A program made the position numbers and the translations under genes. Shown here piece after piece: positions 34,433 to 45,513 of a stretch of DNA of 64,000 nucleotides. How positions within the stretch are numbered: the first letter of the stretch is position 1; each line of letters begins with the position of its first letter. Under the pieces are notes generated by a model, which saw only the letters and a program-made list of their open reading frames with translations, was not told where the DNA came from and did no database searches. Source of the DNA: Gliomastix tumulicola (Eukaryota; Ascomycota; Sordariomycetes; Hypocreales; Bionectriaceae); assembly GCA_001599755.1 (NCBI GenBank), contig BCHX01000003.1:3693289-3757288 (forward strand), read 5' to 3'.

Positions 34433-35242
34433 GAACCTCGACGGTCCGGGAGTTTCCGGCGTTTGGCACGGAGGGGGAGACTCATGTTCCAAGGCATGAG
34501 CACAAAAGCAAGAGGAAAGGGGAAAGGGAAGGAGAAGCAGGCCGAGTAAAGGGGGGGCAATCAGTCAGTCCCAACTTGGCTTGACCTCCATAACTCTCGT
34601 CTCCTACCACCCTCTCCTTGTTTTTTGTTTGTCTAGTTTCTTGTGTTTCCCCCTCCTTCCCCCCCCGTTCTTTTTCTTGTGAATTTGCATGACATAGCGT
34701 CTGTGTTGGGCGGTCTGGGAGACTTGGCTTGGCTTCTTTGTACAGCGATTTTCGCATCTCTTTTTTTCGTCTTTCTTTGTTTATCACTTCTATGAGATCC
34801 CCCCTTTTTCTTCTCTTGCTGTACGGTACGGACAGCGTACACATTCACGGCTCTGACGAAGAAAGTATTATAGACATTGGCTTCACAGGATTTCGAAAGG
34901 AGGGAGGGGGCTTGAATACTTGCTACATGGCATCTCTAGGGAGGCCTCAATTGATACCAATCGAAGGCTATACAGCCTCGTATACGAAACAGTGTATACA
35001 TCTCGCAGCTTCTTGTCCCGTCTCTACCTACTATGTACTACTACTAGTCACGAGGAGATGAGGGAAGCAAGTTGACTTGTATGTGAGTGAAGTATTTGAA
35101 AAAGATCCGTTATTAAAACTATCCGTAAATGCATATATTCCTTTGCTACATATTATTACCCCTAATCTTGCACTTTTTTTCCTTCCCTAATCCTTAACAA
35201 ATTCGATTTTTCTTGCAAGTTTTGCTCCCTCTCCTGCTTCTC
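34433..35242. other. Convergent 3' region
   Basis: Faces the 3' ends of the phosphatase and the mucin-like gene; pyrimidine-rich (34600-34830) then AT-rich (35040-35220). No gene is seen. Confidence 0.6.
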
Positions 35243-37868
35243 TTAGTTCGGCACAATGAGCGTGACCGTCTCCCTCTCCTTCTCGGTCACTGTGACGGTG
35301 AAGAACAGTGAGACGGTCGGCGTCCCCGCGATGATCTGCGTGACGGCCGAGTCCGGAGGCGGCGCGGGTGCTTGCTCCTCGGTGCCCGCGCCGGCGGTCT
35401 GCGTCGGCGCGGCGACCTGGGGCTGCTCGACGACGGGGGTAGTAGAGGTTGTTGTGTCGTCGATGGGGACGATGTTGGTCCAGCGGGAGGAGGCGCTCGT
35501 GGTTGTGGACGATGTCGGGACGGGATCGCCGATGATGTCCGTGATGGTCGTGCCGGCAGGGGGGGTATCCTCAGGGGCAGGGGCAGGGGCTGGCGGCTGC
35601 TCAGGCTGAGGATCGGGAGTTGGGGCAGCAGGTTCCTCGGGGACGGGCGGGGAGGGCTGCTCAGGGACGGGGGCCTCAGGCTGCGGCTCCGGAGTAGGGA
35701 CCGGCTCCTGGGAAGTAGGAGCCGGCTCGGGGACAGGAGCAGCAGGCTCCTCGGGCACGGGCACCGACGTAGGCGCAGGCTCCTCGGGCACGGGCACCGA
35801 CGTAGGCGCAGGCTCCTGAGGCGCCGGCGGCGGCGTAGGCACCACCGTCTTCGTGATAAAGGTCGTGCGTGTCGTCGTGCTGAAGCTCGTCGGCTCCTCG
35901 GCAGGGGGGGAGGGCTCCTCGACCGTGGGAGGATCAGCAGGCGCCGTCGTCTCCTGGCCCAGGATCCTCTCCGCGTCCGCCGTGTCCCAGCAGCCGACCT
36001 TGACCAGATCCGCAAACTCCCACGGGATCGCGAAGCAGCCCTGACCGGCGCCGCACTGGTGCAGCGCGAACTTGCCCTCCTGCGCCTCACCGCAGACGGC
36101 GAAGGAGCTGTCGATGCAGGCGGGCTCGCCCTTAATGGTGCAGGCGGACTCGGCGGTGAGGCTGCTGAACTCGGTGTTCTTCTGGCGGGCGAAGGCGAGG
36201 TTGGTTTCGAAGACGGCGGGGGGCACGGTGGTTGTGGCCGTGGGCGTGGTGGTCTGGAAGACAGGGGGTTCCTCCTGGACGGGGGGAGTGGGTGTGGGCT
36301 CCGTCTCTGCGGGAGTTGTCGAGGGAGGCGCGGGAGGGAGCTCGGTTGGCTCTTCGGGGACAGGAGCAGGCGTGGAGGTGGTTGAGGTGGCAGTTGGCTC
36401 AGAGGTAGGCGGGAGCTCGGTGGGCTCCTCTGGGAAAGTCACCACGGACGAGGGCGTGTCTGAAGGGGGAGCGGGGACCTCCGTGGGCTCTTCGGGGAAC
36501 GTGACCTCAGAGGAGGGAGTCGACGTGGGAGTCGGCTCCGAAGTGGGAGGAAGCGCAGTTGGCTCCTCAGGGAAGACGACCTCGGATGACGGCGTCGACA
36601 CGGGAGTTGACTCCGGCGGAGGAGGGGCCACAGTCGGTTCCTCGGGAACAGCAGGCTCCGAAGACGGAGTCTCAGTAGAGACCGGCGCCTCGGGAACAGG
36701 CTCCGACGAAGGAGTCGTTGTCGGCACCACGGGCGTCAGCGTCGTCGAGGGACCATCAGAGGTAGGCGTAGGGAACAGCGTCTCCTCCGTAGGCTGCCCA
36801 ACTGGCTCCTCCGGGAGAGGCGTCGAGATAGGAGTCTCGCTAGGCGTGGTTGAAGGGGTCTGAGGCGGAGTGACGATGGACGAGGGAGGCGTCACCGGAG
36901 TCTCAGCCGAGGTCGGGGTCTCAGCCGGAGGCGGCGTTTCAACCGACGTGGGAGTCTCGGCTGGGGGAGGAGTCTCAACTGACGTGGGAGTCTCAGCCGG
37001 GGGAGGCGTCTCAATTGAGGTCGGTATATCAGCTGGCGGCGTCTCAATCGAGGTAGGAGTCTCAGCCGGAGGAGGTGTCTCAACCGAGGTCGGCGTCTCA
37101 ACAGGCGGCGGCGTCTCCGTATCCCCCGAAGGAACAGCAGGCGTCGTCGGCGTCTCGACAAATGTGGGCGTCGGAAGCTCACCCTGCCCCGGCGTAGTCG
37201 TCAGCGTGGTAAAAGTCGGCGTCGGCCCCTCGGGCAGCGGCGTCTCCACGGGAGGAGGAGGCGTCTCCGTACTCGGCGTCTCGGCAGGCGGCGGCGTCCC
37301 GATCGAAGTCGGTGTCTCCGTCGGTGTCTCCGTCGGCGTCGTCGTCTCGCTCACGGGGGGTTCCTCCACGGGCGTCGTCGACGTCGGGAACTCCACCACC
37401 GGCGCCGATGTGTCGTCCTCGATAGGCACGACCTCGCACAGCTTACCAGGCGGACAGGTGGACGTCGACGTGGACGTCGTTGTCGTCGTCGAGGACTCCT
37501 CGCGCAGCATATCCGTCGGCAGCACCTCGGGGGCGTCGGTGATGGTGACGATCTCGGGCGCGGGCGTCGTGGCCTCGCCGGGACTGGGGACAGGAGTGTT
37601 AGAGTGAGTTGAGACGTCAACCGAGAGGGTGGGAGGCTCTTCATACACAGACTCGTCAGCCGCCACGGACAGTTCACCAGTAGTATCGCGTGCATGGTTG
37701 CGGATGCTGCAAAATCCTCGCGTTAGTATGTCTATCTATCTTCTTCTCCCTTACGGGTGATGAGAGAGTGGCTTACATCTTGTTCGCCCAATTCAAAGGA
37801 CCAGCCTGAGATTGGGCGGCGGCCAGCAGAGCGTAGACCGCAGCGACATGATGCGTATGGAAACGCAT
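35243..37868 (-). CDS. Secreted Pro/Thr/Glu-rich mucin-like protein with a CBM19-like Cys-rich domain
   Basis: Two exons (37868-37777, 37706-35243) give 851 residues. The N-terminus is a clear signal peptide (MRFHTHHVAAVYALLAAAQSQA). About 480 residues of Pro/Thr/Ser/Glu-rich sequence follow. These include an 11-residue repeat built on PPPAETPTSVE (coded at about 36890-37120) and longer units containing FPEEPT. A compact domain with six or so Cys lies between these arms (CTIKGEPAC, then FAVCGEAQEGKFALHQCGAG and CFAIPW). Its spacing resembles chitin-binding CBM19 modules, but I am not certain. A second Pro-rich arm follows, then a C-terminal strand-rich block (TVSLFFTVTVTEKERETVTL). No GPI signal is obvious. 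Heavy O-mannosylation and a wall or matrix role are inferred from composition. Confidence 0.85.
36889..37120 (-). repeat. Tandem 11-residue PPPAETPTSVE-type repeats
   Basis: Seven or so imperfect 33-base units code for ETPPPAETPTS followed by Val, Ile or Ala and another ETP. The copies differ at several third positions and one unit is shortened (ETPPADIPTS). Confidence 0.85.
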
Positions 37869-39561
37869 GATTCCGAACTATAGCAATGTTTGTTTTTTCG
37901 AAGGGGATTCAAGAAATTATCGTGGTTATTTTCGTTTGTGTTTCGTGTACAGCGAATGTATATCGTATCGTATCGTGTCGTGGTTGTAGTTGATGATAGC
38001 GAATGGGTGTGATGTAATTGGAAACCAAGAAAAAAAAAACGAAGAAATGCCAGAAACGGTCCGAGAGAATGCGAACAAGACAGATAAAGAGAGAGGCAGA
38101 GGATTATAAGAAGAGACAGTGGGAAAGCCCGAGTGCTGTTCGTTGGATATGTTCCAGTACTGAGTTGCTTCCAGCGGCTCGGTGAGTGAATCAGGTAGCG
38201 GAGAAGAACTCAAGAACAGCCCGGAAACAAGACGACAACTGAATCGAATATCAAGCGAATACAGCACGAGGAACAGTAGTAGTCTGAAAATGACGGGGAG
38301 AGAGGAAAAACAGCACACACAGATGACAGTAAAGAAAGAAGATAGGAAACTGACAAAGGAAAGACAGTAGGAAAAAAAAAAGAGAAAAAGGAAAAAAAGA
38401 GTGTTAATCACCAGTGTTTGCCTTGGAGAACATTCAGAATACGGAGAAGGGGAAGGAGAAGGAGAAGGAGGGGGGGGATGATGAGACCAAGTTCCCATCG
38501 GTGCGTTCTTGTACAATCCGGGCCCTTGCATTCGGGCACTCTCAAACAGCTGCAGCCGCCGGACAGCCAAAGAAAGACGCTGCACGGCGAAATTACGCGA
38601 CCGCCCTAGGGGTCTAGGCATTGTCCCCTAGCTTGCGGTGGTCTGTATAGGGCCTAGCCGAGATCCGCGCGGTTCGCTGTTGAAAGTGGCAGTGATTGGC
38701 AACGAGCGAGCCCCCCAAGCCCGGTCCATGACTGGCATCCGGACCGGATCCCAGTTCATCTCTCGGTGCTTGTTGCCCGGCGGTTTTGGGCTGTTTGAGG
38801 CCCGGCGCCTTGTGAGCCAATCGCCGTCGCTCCACTGGGACTATCTGCGGGAGGACGACGGGGGTACATGCGAGGTACTCCACTTTCAGTGCCGGTGGCT
38901 GCAGCAATGCAGGTACTGCGCCTGGTACAACTCCCGAATGTCCAATGGGAGTCTTTCCACGGCCACCAGCCCGTCGCTGCTCATCTCCTCCTCGCCAAAT
39001 GAGAGAGTGAGGCGAGGATGTGCATCTACAGAACACATCAGCTTTGGCCTCTGCCTCACCCTCACACAGAGCTGAGGCGCTGCCATATTAGTACTACTAG
39101 TACTTACCTACTACTACTACAGCCTGCCCTTGCTCGTTTTTCTGGTCCGAGCTTGACCAACAGCCGCTCCCCTGTCTCTTTAATAATAACTTAACCGCCC
39201 GTCACAAGCGCCGGCCACAGACACGCGAGACAGTCCAACGTTACACGTTCTCCAAGAAAGACGCGTGCTCTCATCAATAATGCCAGTCCGGCAGTGCGCT
39301 CAGTGGCGCGTATAATACATAATGTACATACTACTAGTAGTAGTGTCTATATACAAGCTTTTTCACAATTCATCTGGCCTGAACGCCGGGTATCTTGGTC
39401 TAGAACGAACCGCCCCCTTCCCCCATCCGAACCAATCTCAATGTTGGAAGCGTCACAACATGCTAACCGTCGAAAAAGAAACAGAGCCAACATGTGGCCC
39501 TCACTAGTCGCCAGAGGAGAGACCTTCACACAGAGCTGTCCGCCCGAGGAGTGGCAGTAGA
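37869..39561. other. Intergenic region
   Basis: About 1.7 kb upstream of the mucin-like gene and beyond the 3' end of the PPR-like gene. Purine-rich tracts lie at 38360-38480, and many CTA/TAC triplets at 39085-39120. Open frames on either strand show no family features. Confidence 0.5.
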
Positions 39562-42500
39562 CTAGGCACCCGCCATCCACCGCTTCGGAGGGTGAAGCTG
39601 AACTGAAACGCGGGAAGGGTTTTGTTGGTGACGGTTCTCCGCTCCCTCCTGCTGCTGCTGCTGCTGCCTGTACCGCACCCATTCAAGAAGATGGCGCATC
39701 TTGCGGAACGCGGGCGTAGAGCGTGAGTCGACGAACAGAGCCACCAGCTCGTCACTCGGCCAAGCCCACCCCAACCCAACATTGCCAACCAAATCTCGCA
39801 GTTCCGCGACCCGTTTGTCGTCCAGCATAGGCTCGGCCAACAGACGAAACGTACAGAGCACGTCAGTAAAGTCGGCCCAATTAGGTGACACATGTTTTTC
39901 GGACAGGTAGTTCTGGACGTCTTCATCTCCCCACTGCTTCGTCAGCCAGCTCAGATACGAAGCCATCTGCTCAAACTCCCCCATGAACCCGAGGCAGGAC
40001 ATCATGTTCAGGGCGTCTTTGGGCCGTGCTGGGTCCCGGCGCGCCAACATCCTGCCACGCGCGGTCATGGAGTCTCCAAGTGCAGCTTGAGCCACGCGCT
40101 CGCGCTCCACAAGAGCTTCAAAGAGGCCCTTCAGCCGAGACGCTACCCTCTTGAAATTCTGGAAATTTGCCAGTTTCGAGGCATCGGTGCTGTCCATTTG
40201 ATCAGATGAAGGCTCATCCCGGCCGAAGGGGACGATATAAGGCGTCTCGTCTCCAGTCTCTATGTCTGCGATCAATGTGTCGAGATGAACCGTTACACCT
40301 CCGCGTAGGCTATTGCAAAATTGTAGAAACATTGGAAGAGAGGTGCCTTTTGACCCCAGTTCATCGAGAATTTCCAGATAGATGCCGAGATGTCTGAGCA
40401 ATCCCGTACGCGTCCGGCTGGCAGGGACGCGCAGCCCAGTGAAGACATGGCCCCAGAGAAGTCCAGCCCATGACCCGGCTTTAGAATCATGGAGCAGGCG
40501 GGCTCTGATGATCTTAACCGCTCGAGATATCGCCCACCATGAGTTGGGATGGGCTGAACTTGAACATAGGTGAAACACGTAAGAGGCGACCAAGTGCAAA
40601 TGCGGCTTAATAACCTCGTCACGGGGCTCGATTTCGGGATCTTTAGAGGTGAGAAACTTGAAGTCGAGTCCGCTGTCTTCGAGGTACCTGTGCGCATCAT
40701 TCGTATCATCCGTGTTGGCAACAAGTATGTCCAAACACGTCGATCTCGGGCGTATGCCAGCTTCCATCATCTGCTCATACAGCTCGTCCACAGTTGGCGG
40801 CATCATTGCAGCTTTGGCATACTCCGATAGATTGGCATCCTCGGTTGGAAAGCTGAGATCGCGATCCCCTGGCTGAATCATCGGCCCATCATCGTCTTCC
40901 CAGACCGTTTTCTGGAACAATTTCTTGAACATGGCCGCATATTCGTACAGTCCGGGTTGTTGCGGAGGTTCAGGGGGGTTTCGAAAGACGGCCCAAGCTT
41001 CTTCGGCATTTCTCGTGGCTCTGATAGACGCCTCCCAAAGCTTGGTTTTGCGTGGGGTCCTGGGGGTTCGCTGCTGGATGGTTGGGGTGCCCTCGGGTGC
41101 TGTTCCCTGTAGGGCGTCGAGAGCCTGATCCCGCCTGCTCTTGGGGTACCCGGCTTCCTGCTGCACGACGCCTGCTTGAACAGTGCGACTCCAATTCTCG
41201 TCGGGGATGACCATTTCATCTATCCCATCACCGGCCTTCAGATACGGGGGCCAAGCCACACTATGCCGCGCAGAATTGTGGCGCTCAGATTGCGACTTGG
41301 GTGTGCCCGCAAGAGTCTCCCTCACTGCGAGGAAGCTAGTGTGATTCATGACGAGAGGTCTGTCATAGGCCGCGGATTCAGACAAGAGGCTCTTCAGAGC
41401 ATGCCAAACGTATCCCATGGCTCGATAGAACCTCGGGGGCCGCTTCAACAAGTCGCGCCCTATGGCCGCCATCGCCGTATTGAACACGAAACATCGGTCG
41501 TGGAAGATACGGTCTGGGTGATGGTCTCGGCTCCCGATATTTCGCATATACTGGATAGCGAAGTCTGAGACCCTAATGAGCAACCGGGAGTCCACCTCAT
41601 TACATTTCCAAGCCAAAAGCCGCAGCGTGGAGACGAACAGCTTCGTGCTCATGCCCTTTTGAGCCTGTCTCAGCCGCCGCACCTCCCGCCTAGATAAGCC
41701 GTCCGTGCTGGTTCCCTGTGAAGAGCCATCATAGGTCCGATGAGCGTATTCGATCAACTCGCTGAGAGATTGGCCATCCAGAACAGGAGGCCCGACCCGG
41801 ACGAGATACCGGAGAAGGAAAGCCGGCTTGGGCATCTGAAGATCGAGAAAGCGCTGGGCGCGAGCATTGTCGTCCTGACCCTCCAACATCCAGACCAATT
41901 TAACAAGGTCATCTCGGGTGTAGCCTTGCGATGCAAGGAGTCGAATTATGCTTCGCAGCTGCGCTCCTTGCGGGAGGATCCCGAGCAAGTGCCGAAGGTC
42001 GCGGCGCCCGCGCAAGATAGCTCGGCGGAGATACACTTGAAGAAGGATGACAGGGAGGCGAGAGGTTCGATAACCAGCCACTCGACTCCAGCATGCAACC
42101 TCCCATTCTAGATCTGGTTGTTGAGTGCCTCTGGTCGCAACATTGTCAAGCACATATTCGAACAGCACTTCGGGGCCGTTGGCCCATGACCTAGTAAGGC
42201 CGGTTTCGAGCTCCGTTTGTCGCCGTGCAGATAGCCGCCGGATTAGAAAAGGCACAGGCGGATCGCGTTGGAAGCGATTCTGGGGTGTGTCGTAAACACC
42301 AAGTCTTTCCACTTGATCGTCCGGTGAACTTCGTGCTGTCCCCACGACACCGTCGGACTGGTGCAAGCTCTTGCTTAGTGGCAGTTGGTCCGTGAAGAAC
42401 TGACTAGGGTCAAAGAACCTCAAATTCGACTCGATTCGTTTGTGTGCATCGTGAGGAGGCTCTTGCGCCCTCGAGGAGGGGGGCGTCAAAGAGTCGTCGC

Positions 42501-42606
42501 GGGATACCCTCTGATGATAGTATTCGCCATGGTTCACCTGCAACTGGGAAGCGGCGACGGAGAGACGTGTCGGCGATCTTGATAGGCATCTATAAAGAAC
42601 CTGATC
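39562..42606 (-). CDS. PPR-like, probably mitochondrial protein; first exon not resolved
   Basis: One long exon codes for about 1010 residues with no stop. It is rich in helical pairs, and one stretch is clearly PPR-like (TVDELYEQMMEAGIRP near residue 590, followed by LDILVANTDDTNDAHRYLEDSGL). Fungal PPR proteins bind mitochondrial transcripts or ribosomes. The frame has no ATG in its first 200 codons. It stays open back to an acceptor-like TTAG at 42607-42610, so the start must be in a short upstream exon. The first residues after that acceptor (VLYRCLSRSPTRLSVAASQL) look like part of a mitochondrial presequence. A Gln run near the C-terminus is coded by CAG repeats. The specific role is unknown and I cannot match it to a named yeast protein. 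Confidence 0.72.
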   Translation of the reverse strand, partial: DQVLYRCLSRSPTRLSVAASQLQVNHGEYYHQRVSRDDSLTPPSSRAQEPPHDAHKRIESNLRFFDPSQFFTDQLPLSKSLHQSDGVVGTARSSPDDQVERLGVYDTPQNRFQRDPPVPFLIRRLSARRQTELETGLTRSWANGPEVLFEYVLDNVATRGTQQPDLEWEVACWSRVAGYRTSRLPVILLQVYLRRAILRGRRDLRHLLGILPQGAQLRSIIRLLASQGYTRDDLVKLVWMLEGQDDNARAQRFLDLQMPKPAFLLRYLVRVGPPVLDGQSLSELIEYAHRTYDGSSQGTSTDGLSRREVRRLRQAQKGMSTKLFVSTLRLLAWKCNEVDSRLLIRVSDFAIQYMRNIGSRDHHPDRIFHDRCFVFNTAMAAIGRDLLKRPPRFYRAMGYVWHALKSLLSESAAYDRPLVMNHTSFLAVRETLAGTPKSQSERHNSARHSVAWPPYLKAGDGIDEMVIPDENWSRTVQAGVVQQEAGYPKSRRDQALDALQGTAPEGTPTIQQRTPRTPRKTKLWEASIRATRNAEEAWAVFRNPPEPPQQPGLYEYAAMFKKLFQKTVWEDDDGPMIQPGDRDLSFPTEDANLSEYAKAAMMPPTVDELYEQMMEAGIRPRSTCLDILVANTDDTNDAHRYLEDSGLDFKFLTSKDPEIEPRDEVIKPHLHLVASYVFHLCSSSAHPNSWWAISRAVKIIRARLLHDSKAGSWAGLLWGHVFTGLRVPASRTRTGLLRHLGIYLEILDELGSKGTSLPMFLQFCNSLRGGVTVHLDTLIADIETGDETPYIVPFGRDEPSSDQMDSTDASKLANFQNFKRVASRLKGLFEALVERERVAQAALGDSMTARGRMLARRDPARPKDALNMMSCLGFMGEFEQMASYLSWLTKQWGDEDVQNYLSEKHVSPNWADFTDVLCTFRLLAEPMLDDKRVAELRDLVGNVGLGWAWPSDELVALFVDSRSTPAFRKMRHLLEWVRYRQQQQQQEGAENRHQQNPSRVSVQLHPPKRWMAGA

Positions 42607-43198
42607 CTAACCTGTCAGCCCGTATGTAATTAGTAGCAGAAGGATAGGGATGGTTGACGAACTCGGTGTCTGGTGGTTGGAAGGGGAAGCAGCCTGCGCT
42701 GCTCGTTGCCCAGCTTCCATAGCGCCGAACGCTGCATGCCTTTGCATGACTTGTGTGCAGCTGAGTCTTGATCATCCGAGACAAGGCTATCGGTGGGAGA
42801 TGTCGAACATGGCTGTAGCGAGCTCCAATGCCGCGAGCTGTGATTTGGGGCACTGGTCTTCTTGACCGGCTTTTTTGATGGGTCTCCGTCTTTGAAGTTG
42901 CGAAAGCTTGTATGCATAGAACGAGGCTATGCACAAAGCGGGCTTATGTCATTCTAGCTCAGGAGCACCAGTTATCGAACCCCACACCAAGCACGACAGC
43001 AGATAGCAATGAGCTGAGAGCCCACGAGAAGCTCACGGCAAGTCTGTCGAAATAGATAGCGAGCAAGTTCAGGCACCACCAATTGGATACACTCATAATT
43101 GATTGCGAGGAGAGGGAATTCAATGGACAGGAATGGGAGGTGTTCATTTTATTTACGCCGAAATAGTTCTCCTGTCTTCTTCCCGTGATATCATGTCG
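42607..43198. other. Intergenic region, likely holding the missing first exon of the PPR-like gene
   Basis: A minus-strand frame at 42590-42934 contains several ATGs, but I could not choose a donor that joins convincingly to 42606. No other gene is seen. Confidence 0.4.
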
Positions 43199-44160
43199 TT
43201 AGTCGTTGGGCTGCTCGTCTCCCTCTTCTGGTTTTGATCCGCTGCCGCCATCCTCTACCTTGTCCTTTCTCTTCTGGACGACTTCCCAGTTATACACCCG
43301 CGCTATCGCCACCTCCATCGTCTGCGGCCATGTTAGCTCTGGAACTCCAAAGAGTCTCTGCACGCTAGGGGGGACGCACGGTAATCTGTTCGCGGAGGAA
43401 ATCCAGGTCCTCCTCGCAGTTTGAAAGACTGGTCTTGGCCGTCTTGAGCTTCGTGTCGAGTAGGGTCTCCGCCTCGTCTATCGGGTACGACAGCATCACG
43501 TTGGCCTAAAACAATAGCAGGGTACGTCAGCCACCTATCGAAGCTTGGGAAGCGAGCCGTATAGCTCCGTGTAAAGTCGGCACACATACCCCTAACCAGA
43601 TGTGAACCTCCTCGGTGGGCGGGATGTTGGCTCGGGCATAAAGCGTGTCGTTGAGCTCGAACGTTGTCTCGATGGGCTCCGTCTCCTCCTATTCCTAGGT
43701 CAATACTGGAGCTCTGGCTTTCTCTGGGGGGCGAAGGATGCACCGTCGCACCTTTCTAAGCTGCAGGAACTTAACGGTGTCGAGAGTCTTCTGGATATCA
43801 GGGATTTTGTCCTTCAGCCCGGCCATACGTCGCTGGAGATTGGCCTCCATGAACTGGTATTTCCTGTCACCCACCCGTGTTACTATGACTAGTCGCTTGT
43901 AGGGGTGGTTCCGAGGGTACGTCGGAGAGGTATGCTCACGAAATCATCTCCTGGAAGCTGCGGAGCGTGGGCTCGACGTCGTCGCGTGAGGCAACATAGT
44001 CCTCGACCTTGTCGACGAAGGGGGCATAGGGGATGCCCCGCGGGTTGCTCGGTGTCGCATCCTTCCCACTGCAGTCGGCAGGTTAGCAAAATTCCCCAGC
44101 AGAATTCTCGGTGTCGGTAGAAGCGTACCCGGAAGCCACCGCCTTGCCTTGACTCGCCAT
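43199..44160 (-). CDS. PAC10: Prefoldin subunit 3 (VBP1/PAC10)
   Basis: Six small exons (44160-44129, 44068-43940, 43863-43752, 43688-43590, 43505-43380, 43321-43199) join in phase to give 206 residues, the usual size for this subunit. Prefoldin is a cytosolic hexamer that delivers nascent actin and tubulin to the chaperonin CCT. Alpha-type subunits have two coiled-coil helices around a beta hairpin. Here the first helix is SFQEMISKYQFMEANLQRRM and KDKIPDIQKTLDTVKFLQL. The hairpin region is TTFELNDTLYARANIP and VHIWLGANVMLSYP. The second helix is LLDTKLKTAKTSLSNCEEDL followed by DFLREQITTMEVAIARVYN. The tail is short and acidic. Confidence 0.95.
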
Positions 44161-44848
44161 CGGATCTTGCTGGCGTTCGGGGCGAACAAGGTGCGCTCGT
44201 GGTGGTGATGCGATTTCGAGGTTTTCAGATACAGTATTTCGTCAGTGGGGTTGCGGGAGCTCTCACTTGGTGGGGTAACAGTAATAGTGGTGACTTTGCA
44301 ACAGATGCCTGAAGCGCCCTACCAGAGCGGCCGAGTGATACAAGCTACGAGCAGTAGTACGTAGTAGTAGCTAGAAGCATGAAGTATCAGTTTGAGTGTG
44401 TATGTGGCTCAAGTTTTCCTTAACCTAAGCGCCTACTATCACGCAAAACATCTAGACGTACTCGACGAACTTGGTTCACAAAAACAATGAGGGGGGTGAT
44501 TTTTTTTTTGGCATAAGAAAGCACCATGCTGGCTATTTACGAACAATCGCTCTCGACGGGGAGCTTGTTTCTGTGAAGATAAAGAGGCGCCGATGGCCTC
44601 CCCGTCCTTGACGTTACTACTATACAATACCCAGTCGAGGAGGTAATCGCTTCAGCTTAAACCAAGCCAGAAGAAAAAGACAACTATCACAGCCAGAAAA
44701 AATAAGCCAAGTCTGGCATGCAAGAACGCCAACAATAGACGACGCCAATAAACGCATCTGCTCGTGAACCATCATTTCCAATCGCACTTGTGTGAGCCCA
44801 AGCCAGCATAGAGGCATAGCCGACCCGTCACAAGCGTCACAGGACATC
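44161..44848. other. Intergenic region
   Basis: Prefoldin promoter side plus the 3' flank of the VanZ-like gene; a T-run at 44502-44510 is visible. No gene is seen. Confidence 0.55.
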
Positions 44849-45513
44849 TCAGTCGGCACGCTGTTTGCCGTCGGCCGGTTCTCCAACGATATCGGCATCC
44901 TTTGCCTTTGAACCTCCGGCTCCCGCAGTCACATCCTCTTCATCCCAGTCATCCGCCGCATTCTCGTCCCAGTTATCAACCTCATCTTCGAGAGTCCGGC
45001 CACGAGACGGACCGTCATCAACGCCAGTCTCGTGGCCCTCTCCCAGTTCGACGTCTCCCGTGTCCTCTCCAGGAACAGCGTTGTACGTCTTCTTCTGTCT
45101 CCTCCGCTCCAGCATACGCTTGTGGTACCAGGAGCACAGCCCAATGCCCGCCAGACTGCCAACGACATTGGCCACGATATCCCAGATGTCGAAGTCGCGG
45201 TCGTTCGGGAGGAAGCTCTGCAGGAATTCGGAGCCCACGCCGAGGACGAGCGTGCAGACCACCAGAGTCATGTGCAGCGTGCGCCGCCGTGTCGTATCGA
45301 CGACCCAGTAGAACACAATCGTCAGGAGGAAGAAGGTGATGTAATGCAAGACTTTATCGTTGACATATTCGCCGAGCTGCAATGTCGTGAGGCCAGCGTA
45401 TGCGGCGAGGAAGAGGAGGAGCAGGAAGACACCTGGATCCAGGGAGTTAGCACTCGTCGACAGGACGCAGAATAGTCGTTTCTCATACCCGCGAAAGGCA
45501 GTCGGATCCGCAT
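44849..45513 (-). CDS. VanZ-like membrane protein
   Basis: Two exons (45513-45489, 45432-44849) give 202 residues. The tiny first exon codes for MRIRLPFA and splices directly into the first membrane segment (GVFLLLLFLAAYAGLTTLQL). Then follow VLHYITFFLLTIVFYWVV, TLHMTLVVCTLVLGVGSEFLQ and DIVANVVGSLAGIGLCSWY, the four-helix VanZ-like pattern with the conserved K-x-x-H (DKVLHY) and E-x-x-Q (SEFLQ). The C-terminal 80 residues are hydrophilic and acidic with repeated WDE motifs. VanZ is known from a bacterial teicoplanin resistance gene; the role of fungal members is unknown and a resistance function should not be inferred. A longer unspliced frame is open upstream but would lack the clean helix start. 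Confidence 0.87.

Noticed and set aside
33239..34492. 417-codon minus-strand frame over the tyrosine phosphatase
   Set aside because: Antisense shadow of a strongly supported PTP; composition is Arg/Val/His-rich without domain signals.
37926..38621. 231-codon Phe/Ser-rich minus-strand frame
   Set aside because: Translates pyrimidine-rich leader sequence of the mucin-like gene; composition is that of a non-coding tract.
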